Of a stretch of DNA of 64,000 bases, positions 32,950-41,119 are shown in pieces. Under the pieces are notes generated by a model that saw only the letters and a program-made list of their open reading frames with translations, was not told the origin of the DNA and searched no databases. The DNA is from CAVVYJ01 sp963752495. GTDB taxonomy: Bacteria; Pseudomonadota; Gammaproteobacteria; Burkholderiales; Methylophilaceae. Location: the NCBI GenBank assembly GCA_963752495.1, contig CAVVYJ010000003.1, positions 248,001 to 312,000 on the forward strand, in the 5' to 3' direction. Within the stretch, counting starts at the first letter, position 1; each line of letters begins with the position of its first letter. The position numbers and the translations under genes were made by a program.

Positions 32950-35836
32950 GCGCTTACCACCAAGACAAGGCGAATGGATCAGCCGCAATAAAACAATTCA
33001 ATTTTCATTTGAAGGCAAACTCTATTCAGGCTATGAAGGCGACACAATCACTAGCGCGTTATGGGCAGCTGGCGAACAGGTACTAGGCCGTAGCTTTAAG
33101 TACCATAGACCCCGCGGCATACTTAGTCTTGCCAATCATGACGTAAATATTATGGTGACTGATGGTCTAGATACCAATATTCGCGCAGATGTGACGCCCA
33201 TCAGAGAAGGCCTGCAATTACATTCCGTGAACACTGGAGGCGATGTTAAAGGGGATAAAAAACGTTGGCTGGATTGGATTTCACCTCTACTACCTGTCGG
33301 CTTTTACTACAAAGCATTTTACAAACCACGCAAACTTTTTCCATTTTGGGAAAATATCATTCGCAAGTCTGCTGGATTGGGTGAAGTAAATTTCAACTTT
33401 CCACGTAGCACACAGCGCAAACTAAATCAGCATTGTGATCTGCTCATCGTTGGTGCTGGCGCTTCTGGCTTGTCTGCGGCACTGCAAGCTGCAGAAGCTG
33501 GCCTAGCTGTTGTGATTGTGGATGAAAACCAGCAGGCGGGTGGTAGCCTGAGTTACGATTTTGCAGGTGCCGAAAATTCACAACGAGATCTAGAAGCACT
33601 GGTGAAAAAAGTTAGTTCGCACCAGCACATACGCATGATTACCTCAGCGTATGCCGCAGCTTATTACACTGACCATTTAATTCCCATCGTGAGCAAAGAT
33701 GGTTTAATAAAAATGCGCGCTAAAGCGGTCATCGTTTCCAGTGGCGTATTTGAGCAACCTACCGTATTCCGTAATAACGATTTGCCAGGCATTATGCTGG
33801 GTTCAGCTGCTCAGCGACTTGTCATGCACTACAGCGTTAAGCCTTTTAATAATGGTCTTGTTTTTACGGCTAATCATTACGGCTATCGTGTTGCTATGGA
33901 TTTGCTCGCGCAAGGAGTGAAAGTCCATACGCTAGTAGATTTACGCAAAAATCCAATTGAGCCTTTGGCTGAAACATTGGCAAGCCATGGCGTGACAATA
34001 TACAAAAGCTACTGCGTTTATGAAGCCGTTCCCACCTCTGGAAAAATGGGTGTGCAAGCCGCCATCATATGCCCTTATGACGAAACCAATCATGCCCCTG
34101 ATACTACGCAGCTAAAAAGCATCTTGTGCGACGGTATTGCCATGAGCGCTGGCTGGTCGCCTGCAGGCGCGCTACTTTACCAAGCAGGCACGCGAATGGG
34201 CTATGATTATCAAATCCACCAATTTTCGCCGCAACAGTTACCCAAAGGCGTATTTGCGGCGGGCAAAGTGAATGGAGTATTTGAACTTGAGCAGCGTATT
34301 GCAGACGGGCAACGTGCCGCTAATGAGGTTATAGGTTATCTTGGAAAATCGGCTGAGACCATTAATGTAATTGCTCACTCTGGCGCATCTCCAAGCCACG
34401 ATTACCCAATTGTGGCTCACCCCAAATCGAAAAACTTTATAGACTTTGATGAGGATATTCAACTTAAAGACTTTATCAATGCCGCGCAAGAAGGCTTTGA
34501 CAACATTGAGCTCATGAAGCGCTTTACAACTGTTGGCATGGGGCCAAGTCAAGGCAAGCACTCCAATATGATTGCCATTCGCATTTTGGCAAAAATACGT
34601 AATCTTCCTGTAGAAAAAATCGGCAGTACAACTGCACGTCCGTTTTACCATCCAACCCCGATTGGGCATTTGGCAGGACGTAGCTTTCATCCACACAGGC
34701 GTACATCTTTGCACACATGGCACACGGAGGCACAGGCAGAATTTGTGCAAGTGGGCTCATGGTTACGACCCGCCTATTACAAGCAACAAGGTTTGGATAA
34801 ATTAGCCTGCGTCCATCAAGAAGTACTAGCTGTAAGAAGATCTGCCGGGATAATTGATGCAGGAACACTTGGTAAGGTTGAAGTTTACGGTGCGGATGCT
34901 GCACTGTTTTTAGAGCGATTTTACACTGGCAGTTTTGCAAGTATGCCATCAGGTAAAACGCGCTATGTATTAGCTGTTGATGAGTCTGGAGTAATCATAG
35001 ACGACGGTGTTGCAGGCAGATTAGCGGATGACTTATTTTATGTCACAGCCAGCACTGCTAACGCAGCTGTAATTTATCGTGAGATGCAACGCTGGCAACA
35101 GATTTGGCAGCTTGATATTGGCCTAGTCAACGTCACAGGTTCTTTTGGAGCAATTAACCTAGCAGGGCCATTTGCAAAAGAAATTTTAAGCAAACTCACC
35201 TCTGCCGACCTTACAGAGTCTGCATTCCCTTTGGGTTCTATTGCTGAAATTACTGTCGCTAATCAAGCCGTCAGAATCATGCGGGTTGGTTTTGTGAGCG
35301 AGCTAGCTTATGAACTGCATATTGCTTCAGCGTTTACCCTAAGCCTTTGGAGTAAGCTTTTGGAAGTTGGTGCAGACCATGGTTTGCGCGCATTTGGCAC
35401 AGAAGCCCAACGGCTACTCAGGTTAGAAATGGGGCATCTCATCACTGGGCACGATACGGATGGGTTAACTCACCCTTATGAAGCGGGCGCTGAATTTGCC
35501 ATCAAAATGAGCAAACCGTTTTTCATCGGTCAGCGTAGTCTGCAAATAATTCAGAACAAACCCGTTAAGAAAAAATTAGTGCCATTCGTGCTGAATGCAA
35601 ACACCACAGACATGCCTTTGGATTGCAACTTGGTTATTGAAAACAACGAAATCATAGGTCGCGTCACCAGCATTGCTTATAGCCCAAGCTGTGAGCGCGT
35701 CATCGGTTTAGCTTATGTGACGCCAAATAAAACCGGTCTTGGTGAAGTATTCCAGATACGCACCGACAAGGGCACATTAGTCAAAGCCACCGTTGTCTCA
35801 ACGCCTTTTTTAGCGAAGACCCAAAAGCATGGCTAA
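32942..35836 (+). CDS. mgdC: N-methylglutamate dehydrogenase subunit C (SoxA-like, alpha)
   Basis: This 964-residue subunit has the SoxA layout: an N-terminal ferredoxin-like domain (FEGKLYSGYEGDTITSALWA), a nucleotide-binding Rossmann domain starting DLLIVGAGASGLSAALQAAE near residue 166, a middle pyridine nucleotide-disulfide-type region, and a C-terminal GcvT-like tetrahydrofolate-binding domain from about residue 590. The folate domain takes the methyl-derived C1 unit as methylene-THF. It overlaps mgdB by 8 bases and mgdD by 8. The gene is intact. Confidence 0.95.
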   Translation: MSKRLPPRQGEWISRNKTIQFSFEGKLYSGYEGDTITSALWAAGEQVLGRSFKYHRPRGILSLANHDVNIMVTDGLDTNIRADVTPIREGLQLHSVNTGGDVKGDKKRWLDWISPLLPVGFYYKAFYKPRKLFPFWENIIRKSAGLGEVNFNFPRSTQRKLNQHCDLLIVGAGASGLSAALQAAEAGLAVVIVDENQQAGGSLSYDFAGAENSQRDLEALVKKVSSHQHIRMITSAYAAAYYTDHLIPIVSKDGLIKMRAKAVIVSSGVFEQPTVFRNNDLPGIMLGSAAQRLVMHYSVKPFNNGLVFTANHYGYRVAMDLLAQGVKVHTLVDLRKNPIEPLAETLASHGVTIYKSYCVYEAVPTSGKMGVQAAIICPYDETNHAPDTTQLKSILCDGIAMSAGWSPAGALLYQAGTRMGYDYQIHQFSPQQLPKGVFAAGKVNGVFELEQRIADGQRAANEVIGYLGKSAETINVIAHSGASPSHDYPIVAHPKSKNFIDFDEDIQLKDFINAAQEGFDNIELMKRFTTVGMGPSQGKHSNMIAIRILAKIRNLPVEKIGSTTARPFYHPTPIGHLAGRSFHPHRRTSLHTWHTEAQAEFVQVGSWLRPAYYKQQGLDKLACVHQEVLAVRRSAGIIDAGTLGKVEVYGADAALFLERFYTGSFASMPSGKTRYVLAVDESGVIIDDGVAGRLADDLFYVTASTANAAVIYREMQRWQQIWQLDIGLVNVTGSFGAINLAGPFAKEILSKLTSADLTESAFPLGSIAEITVANQAVRIMRVGFVSELAYELHIASAFTLSLWSKLLEVGADHGLRAFGTEAQRLLRLEMGHLITGHDTDGLTHPYEAGAEFAIKMSKPFFIGQRSLQIIQNKPVKKKLVPFVLNANTTDMPLDCNLVIENNEIIGRVTSIAYSPSCERVIGLAYVTPNKTGLGEVFQIRTDKGTLVKATVVSTPFLAKTQKHG

Positions 35837-36353
35837 AATTTTTATTACCGATGTTAGTAGCTTGCCAAGATTCGGTATCAAGGGTCGTGAAGCTTCTGCT
35901 TGGTTGTCATCACAAGGCATTTCGTTGCCGACCATTGCCAACACTTGGACAATTAATAAAGATTCTTGCTTAATTTTACGTTTAGGAAATAGTGAATTTT
36001 TAATTGAAGATCAAAAACATAGCGAAATCACTGCTTCACTAGAAGCTAACAGTAAAAACCGTATTGCAGGACTTTACACAGTAGCGCGCGCCGATGCCTC
36101 ATTTATCTTAGCAGGCGAGCCTGTGGCAGATTTACTTGCAGAAATATGCATGTTGGATGTTTGCCAAGACACACATCCTCACGCGCTCTATATGACTCAA
36201 GTTGCTGGCATCTCTGCAACCTTGCTACAGCAGCAGCTAGATGGCAAAACCATTATACGACTATGGTGCGATGGCACATATCATCATTACATGCTCGAAA
36301 CTTTGAGCATGATTGCAAATGAAGTTGGCTCATTTGAATTTGGATTGGTTTAA
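35829..36353 (+). CDS. mgdD: N-methylglutamate dehydrogenase subunit D (SoxG-like, gamma)
   Basis: The 174-residue protein is a gamma subunit of the sarcosine-oxidase type, distantly related to GcvT folds. It starts MAKIFITDVSSLPRFGIKGR and has WTINKDSCLILRLGNSEFLI and the tail MLETLSMIANEVGSFEF. By homology it supports complex assembly. Sequence conservation of SoxG is low; context makes the call firm. Confidence 0.9.
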   Translation: MAKIFITDVSSLPRFGIKGREASAWLSSQGISLPTIANTWTINKDSCLILRLGNSEFLIEDQKHSEITASLEANSKNRIAGLYTVARADASFILAGEPVADLLAEICMLDVCQDTHPHALYMTQVAGISATLLQQQLDGKTIIRLWCDGTYHHYMLETLSMIANEVGSFEFGLV

Positions 36354-36379
36354 TTTTTAGGCTTACAGGAGAATACTCA

Positions 36380-37718
36380 ATGAAATCGTTAGATGAAGCA
36401 AAAAAGTTTCTCAAAGACAATGAAATAAAGTATGTGCTTGCGCAGTTTGTGGATATTCACGGTGCTGCTAAAGTGAAATCTGTGCCGGCTGCACATCTTG
36501 AAGATGTTCTGACTGCAGGCGCCGGTTTTGCAGGCGGTGCGATTTGGGGAACAGGGATCGCCCCCAACGGGCCAGATTATATGGCCGTTGGCGAGTTATC
36601 GACATTGAGCTTAATCCCATGGCAGCCGGGTTATGCGCGCTTGGTGTGTGATGGTCACGTAAACGGTAAGCCCTATGAATACGATGCCCGCGTAGTGCTG
36701 AAAAAGCAGCTAGCTAGCATGAGCCAAAAAGGCTGGACGTTTTACACCGGCTTAGAGCCTGAATTTTCACTACTAAAAAAAGATGCGTTTGGTGCAGTTC
36801 ACCCATTTGATGAAAGCGATTTATTGCAAAAGCCTTGTTACGACTATAAAGGCATTACTCGTCAATCTGCATTTTTAGAAAAACTTACCGAATCTCTATT
36901 AGCTGTAGATATGGATGTCTACCAAATTGATCACGAAGATGCAAACGGTCAATTTGAAGTCAATTACACCTATGCCGAGGCATTAAAGAGCGCAGATAAC
37001 TATATATTGCTCAAAATGGGGGCAAGTGAAATTGCCAACCAAATGGGTATGATTTGCTCATTTATGCCTAAGCCGTTCAGTAACCGTCCTGGTAACGGCA
37101 TGCACATGCATATGTCGATTGGTGATGGCAAAAATAGCAATATATTTATGGATGAATCCGATAAAAATGGTCTTGGGCTTATCAAAAATTGCCTATCACT
37201 TTTTGGCAGGTATTCTGGAGCATGCACCAGCACTTGCAGCCATTTGCGCGCCTTCTGTGAACTCATATAAGCGCTTGGTTGTTGGCCGTTCACTTTCGGG
37301 TGCAACTTGGGCACCTGCCTATATCGCCTATGGTGACAACAACCGCTCAACCTTAGTGCGTATTCCTTATGGTCGCTTGAACTGCGTCTTGCCCGATGGT
37401 AGCTGCAATCCTTACTTGGCTACAGCCGCCGTCATTGCAGCAGGCATGGATGGCGTGAAACGCGAACTCAATCCTGGTAAACCACGTAGCGAAAATCTAT
37501 ATGACTACTCACTTGAAGAAATTGCCGAACAAGGTATTGGTATCTTGCCGCAAAACTTAGCTGAAGCCATTGCTGCATTAGAGAAAGACAAAGTGATTTG
37601 CGAGGCGTTAGGCGAAAAGCTCTCAAAAGAATTTATCGAACTGAAACGCATGGAATGGGTAGATTACTCGCGCCATGTCTCTGACTGGGAAGTAAAACGC
37701 TACGTGGAGTTCTTCTAA
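36380..37718 (+). pseudogene. gmaS: Gamma-glutamylmethylamide synthetase GmaS (one frameshift)
   Basis: This glutamine-synthetase-like enzyme joins glutamate and methylamine with ATP, the entry step of the NMG pathway. The first part (36380-37270 frame) has FVDIHGAAKVKSVPAAHLED and ETGLEPE-like YTGLEPEFSLLKKDAF, and QIDHEDANGQFEVNY. One extra base near 37181 shifts the frame; the second frame resumes GLSKIAYHFLAGILEHAPAL and runs to ATWAPAYIAYGDNNRSTLVR and VDYSRHVSDWEVKRYVEFF. The corrected length is about 445 residues, normal for GmaS. The rest of the pathway is present, so the shift is probably a read error. Confidence 0.9.
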
Positions 37719-37751
37719 TAGTTACTAGAAATTTAAAGCAAAGGAAATAAG

Positions 37752-38648
37752 ATGTGTGGAATTGTAGGCTTACTCGTTAAAAACGAAAAAATGCGCGCCA
37801 ATATCGGCGAATTTATGATGCCGATGCTCATTGGCATGACCGAGCGTGGACCAGACTCGGCTGGTATGGCTGTATTTACTAGTCCCGTAGCAAGTAATAC
37901 ACTGAAATTCAATTTATATGCCCCTAGCATGACCTATAACTGGGATGCGCTTAGTCAAGAGCATACTATTAAATTTGGTAAAAATGCGCAACTTTATTCA
38001 CAAGGCAACCATGCCATTCTGACCACAGAAGTAGCTGCAAATGATATCCGTAGCTGGCTCAAGCAAAGTTACCCCAATGTGCATCTACTTTCGGTAGGGC
38101 ATTCAATTGATGTGTATAAAGATACTGGTTTGCCAGCAGATGTGGCGGCACGCTACAACTTGCCAAATGTAAGTGGTACTCATTTGGTTGGTCACACGCG
38201 CATGGCAACCGAATCTGCCATTACGCCCGCGCATGCGCACCCTTTTACTGCGGGCGAGGACTGGTGCTTAGTACATAACGGCTCACTTTCAAACGCATTT
38301 AGTCTACGTCGCAAACTGGAAAAAGAGGGAATTAGTTTCGAAACTGATAACGATACTGAGGCGGCGTGCCGTTTTTTAGAATGGCGTATGCGTGAAGGAG
38401 ACGACCTTAAAACTGCTCTGGAACATGGTTTTGAAGAACTCGATGGTTTCTACACACTGCTCATGGGTACTAAGAACGAACTGGCCTTGGTGCGTGATCC
38501 TTTCGCCTGTAAACCTGCGGTAGTAGCCGAGCATGATGACTATGTAGCCATAGCTTCAGAATTTCGTTCACTTGCACATTTGCCTGATATAAAAAATGCG
38601 CATGTATTTGAACCTAGCCCTAAGGAAATGTACGTATGGAAAGTATAG
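37752..38648 (+). CDS. mgsA: N-methylglutamate synthase subunit A (class II amidotransferase-like)
   Basis: The 298-residue protein is a glutamine-amidotransferase class II domain like the N terminus of glutamate synthase. It starts MCGIVGLLVK with the nucleophile Cys2 and has TERGPDSAGMAVF, HTRMATESAITPAHAHPF and LVHNGSLSN. In N-methylglutamate synthase this subunit handles gamma-glutamylmethylamide and releases methylamine for transfer. A GGAAA ribosome site precedes it. It overlaps mgsB by 13 bases. Confidence 0.93.
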   Translation: MCGIVGLLVKNEKMRANIGEFMMPMLIGMTERGPDSAGMAVFTSPVASNTLKFNLYAPSMTYNWDALSQEHTIKFGKNAQLYSQGNHAILTTEVAANDIRSWLKQSYPNVHLLSVGHSIDVYKDTGLPADVAARYNLPNVSGTHLVGHTRMATESAITPAHAHPFTAGEDWCLVHNGSLSNAFSLRRKLEKEGISFETDNDTEAACRFLEWRMREGDDLKTALEHGFEELDGFYTLLMGTKNELALVRDPFACKPAVVAEHDDYVAIASEFRSLAHLPDIKNAHVFEPSPKEMYVWKV

Positions 38649-39328
38649 CGTTTAATCTAGATAGCACGCCTTTACGCGAAGTTAACCAATTTTTGCATGG
38701 GGATGCTAATTTACTTGCTGGAAAGCAAGTTGTCATTAACAACCCAAATGGTGCACATAATATTGCCGTTGGTTTAAAAGCTAATGTAGATGTCACGATT
38801 GACGGGCATGCAGGTTATTACGCTGCCGGCATGAATCAAATCGCCAACGTCACCATTACAGGTAGCGCAGGCACTGGTGTGGCAGAAAATATGATGTCTG
38901 GCAAAGTGCACGTTAAGGGCTTTGCTTCCAATGCAGCTGGCGCCACTTCACAAGGTGGTTTACTGGTGATTGAAGGTGACGCAGGTTTGCGTTGCGGTAT
39001 CTCGTTAAAAGGCGCAGATATCGTTGTTGGAGGTTCTGTAGGCAGCTTTTCTGCTTTTATGGCGCAAGCCGGTAATCTAGTCATTCTAGGTGATGCGGGC
39101 GAAGCGCTGGGCGACTCACTCTACGAAGCACGTATTTTTGTGCGTGGTAGTGTAAAAAGCCTAGGGGCGGACTGTGAAGAAAAACCGATGGACGATGAAG
39201 CACGCAAAATACTCACGGACTTGCTCATAAAATCTGGTTATGCGAATGTTGATCCTAACAGCTTTAAGCTCTATGGCTCTGCCCGTACACTCTATAACTT
39301 CCACGTTGATAACGCTGGCGCATACTAA
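38636..39328 (+). CDS. mgsB: N-methylglutamate synthase subunit B (GXGXG domain)
   Basis: The 230-residue protein corresponds to the C-terminal beta-helix domain of glutamate synthase. The repeated glycine pattern is visible: AGYYAAGMNQIANVTITGSA, GGLLVIEGDAGLRCGISLKG, ADIVVGGSVGSFSAFMAQAG. It serves a structural role in the synthase complex. mgsC follows 11 bases after its stop. Confidence 0.93.
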   Translation: MESIAFNLDSTPLREVNQFLHGDANLLAGKQVVINNPNGAHNIAVGLKANVDVTIDGHAGYYAAGMNQIANVTITGSAGTGVAENMMSGKVHVKGFASNAAGATSQGGLLVIEGDAGLRCGISLKGADIVVGGSVGSFSAFMAQAGNLVILGDAGEALGDSLYEARIFVRGSVKSLGADCEEKPMDDEARKILTDLLIKSGYANVDPNSFKLYGSARTLYNFHVDNAGAY

Positions 39329-39339
39329 AGGAACGCATT

Positions 39340-40686
39340 ATGGCTGATACCTCACATATCCCACACACGACACCACGATTTTCGGCAACGTTTGACCCCT
39401 ACACAATATCTGAAATTCGCCGAGCTGCTGCTTCTGGCATCTATGATATTCGTGGTGGGGGAGCTAAACGCAAACTGCCTCATTTTGATGACTTGCTATT
39501 TTTAGGCGCATCCGTTAGCCGCTACCCACTTGAGGGTTACCGTGAAAAATGCGGCACAGATGTGGTATTAGGCACACGCTTTGCAAAAAAACCTATTCAC
39601 CTAAAAACCCCTGTCACTATTGCTGGTATGAGCTTTGGCGCACTCTCCGGCCCAGCTAAAGAAGCTTTGGGGCGAGGTGCAGGCGCAGTAGGCACAAGTA
39701 CTACCACAGGTGATGGTGGCATGACGCCTGAAGAGCGCGGACAATCCAAAACACTGGTTTACCAATACTTACCTTCACGTTACGGCATGAACCCTGATGA
39801 TTTGCGTAAAGCCGATGCGATTGAAGTCGTCATTGGACAAGGTGCAAAGCCAGGTGGTGGTGGCATGTTATTAGGTCAAAAAATTAGTGCGCGCGTTGCA
39901 AAAATGCGTTGCTTACCTGAGGGTATAGACCAACGCTCAGCTTGTCGCCACCCAGATTGGACTGGGCCTGACGACTTGGAAATTAAAATCGCTGAGTTAC
40001 GTGAAATCACTGATTGGGAGAAACCTATTTACGTTAAAATTGGTGCAACACGTCCTTATTTTGATGTTGCACTTGCTGTAAAAGCAGGAGCGGATGTTGT
40101 AGTCCTCGATGGCATGCAGGGTGGTACTGCCGCCACGCAAGAAGTGTTTATTGAGCATGTAGGCATTCCTATACTAGCAGCGATTCGTCCAGCCGTAAAA
40201 GCGCTACAAGATTTAGGCGTTTATCGAAATGGCAAAGACAGTGTGCAACTCATTGTTTCTGGCGGCATACGCACAGGCGCAGATGTTGCAAAAGCCTTAG
40301 CATTAGGCGCAGACGCTGTGGCCATTGGCACGGCCGCCTTGATTGCACTAGGTGACAACGACCCGCATTTAGAGGCTGAATATAATGCACTTGGTACTAC
40401 TGCAGGCGCATATGACGATTGGCATGAAGGTCTTGACCCAGCTGGCATCACAACGCAAGACCCTGAACTCATGAAGAGATTAGACCCCGTGAAAGCGGGC
40501 CATCGCCTTGCCAACTACCTTTCTGTGCTGACCATGGAAGCACAAGTGATTGCACGCGCTTGTGGTAAATCACACCTGCATAATCTAGAACCAGAAGATT
40601 TAGTTGCACTCACAATGGAAGCTGCCGCAATGGCACAAGTGCCGCTTGCAGGTACAACTTGGATACCAGGAACTCAGAGCTTGTAA
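39340..40686 (+). CDS. mgsC: N-methylglutamate synthase subunit C (FMN-binding GltB-like)
   Basis: This 448-residue protein is the FMN-binding synthase domain: VTIAGMSFGALSGPAKEALG, IGQGAKPGGGGMLLGQKIS, and VVLDGMQGGTAATQEVFIEH, with LIVSGGIRTGADVAKALALG. A Cys pair (MRCLPEGIDQRSACRHP) sits where glutamate synthases place iron-sulfur ligands. It joins methylamine to 2-oxoglutarate to give N-methylglutamate. Last gene of the operon; a terminator follows. Confidence 0.95.
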   Translation: MADTSHIPHTTPRFSATFDPYTISEIRRAAASGIYDIRGGGAKRKLPHFDDLLFLGASVSRYPLEGYREKCGTDVVLGTRFAKKPIHLKTPVTIAGMSFGALSGPAKEALGRGAGAVGTSTTTGDGGMTPEERGQSKTLVYQYLPSRYGMNPDDLRKADAIEVVIGQGAKPGGGGMLLGQKISARVAKMRCLPEGIDQRSACRHPDWTGPDDLEIKIAELREITDWEKPIYVKIGATRPYFDVALAVKAGADVVVLDGMQGGTAATQEVFIEHVGIPILAAIRPAVKALQDLGVYRNGKDSVQLIVSGGIRTGADVAKALALGADAVAIGTAALIALGDNDPHLEAEYNALGTTAGAYDDWHEGLDPAGITTQDPELMKRLDPVKAGHRLANYLSVLTMEAQVIARACGKSHLHNLEPEDLVALTMEAAAMAQVPLAGTTWIPGTQSL

Positions 40687-40706
40687 TTTAAGAACCAATT
40701 GAAAAA

Positions 40707-40730
40707 GGCTCGTACGCGAGCCGTTTTTTT
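40707..40730 (+). terminator. Rho-independent terminator of the NMG operon
   Basis: GGCTCG at 40707-40712 pairs with CGAGCC at 40717-40722 around TACG, followed by a run of seven T. It closes mgdABCD-gmaS-mgsABC. Confidence 0.93.
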
Positions 40731-40769
40731 ACGTCCAATTAAATGCCGCAAATTATTTTGTGCCGCCTA

Positions 40770-40804
40770 TTGACAAACATATCTAAATAACTAATTATAT
40801 AGTT
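40770..40804 (+). promoter_or_regulatory. Promoter and possible operator of the ArsR-like gene, perhaps leaderless
   Basis: TTGACA at 40770-40775 is a perfect -35 box. With 17-base spacing the -10 would be AATTAT at 40793-40798, placing the transcript start at or next to the ATG at 40805. No ribosome site precedes the ATG. AACTA-N6-TAGTT at 40789-40804 covers the -10 and could be the site for autoregulation by the encoded regulator. Confidence 0.55.
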
Positions 40805-41110
40805 ATGAAAACTATTGTTGATATTCCGTACGCGTGGAAAAACATATCTGACTTGTTTATTGCCTTAGGGGATGAACAACGGCAACGGATTCTGTTAAGC
40901 TTTGATAAAAATGAGCGACTAAATATCATGCAGATAGTCGCCAGCTCAAAACTGGGACGTACTGCGGTAACGCATCACCTTAAAGTGTTACACCATAGCG
41001 GTGCATTACAAAGCGAAAAAATTGGCAAAGAAGTGTTTTTTTGGATCAATAAAGATGCAATTACTGAAAACATTCAAACAGTGCTAAATTATATTCGAGA
41101 AGAGATATAG
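40805..41110 (+). CDS. ArsR-family winged-helix transcriptional regulator
   Basis: The 101-residue protein has the ArsR fold: FIALGDEQRQRILLSF, then MQIVASSKLGRTAVTHHLKV (recognition helix) and LHHSGALQSEKIGKEVFFWI (wing). No Cys-rich metal motif such as ELCVCDL is visible, so a metal signal is unlikely. It sits 9 bases ahead of aas and probably controls the aas-lplT unit. Confidence 0.88.
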   Translation: MKTIVDIPYAWKNISDLFIALGDEQRQRILLSFDKNERLNIMQIVASSKLGRTAVTHHLKVLHHSGALQSEKIGKEVFFWINKDAITENIQTVLNYIREEI

Positions 41111-41119
41111 GGGGTTAAA

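Noticed and set aside
34238..34949. Open frames on the minus strand opposite mgdC
   Set aside because: They overlap conserved mgdC codons and show no recognisable domain or ribosome site.
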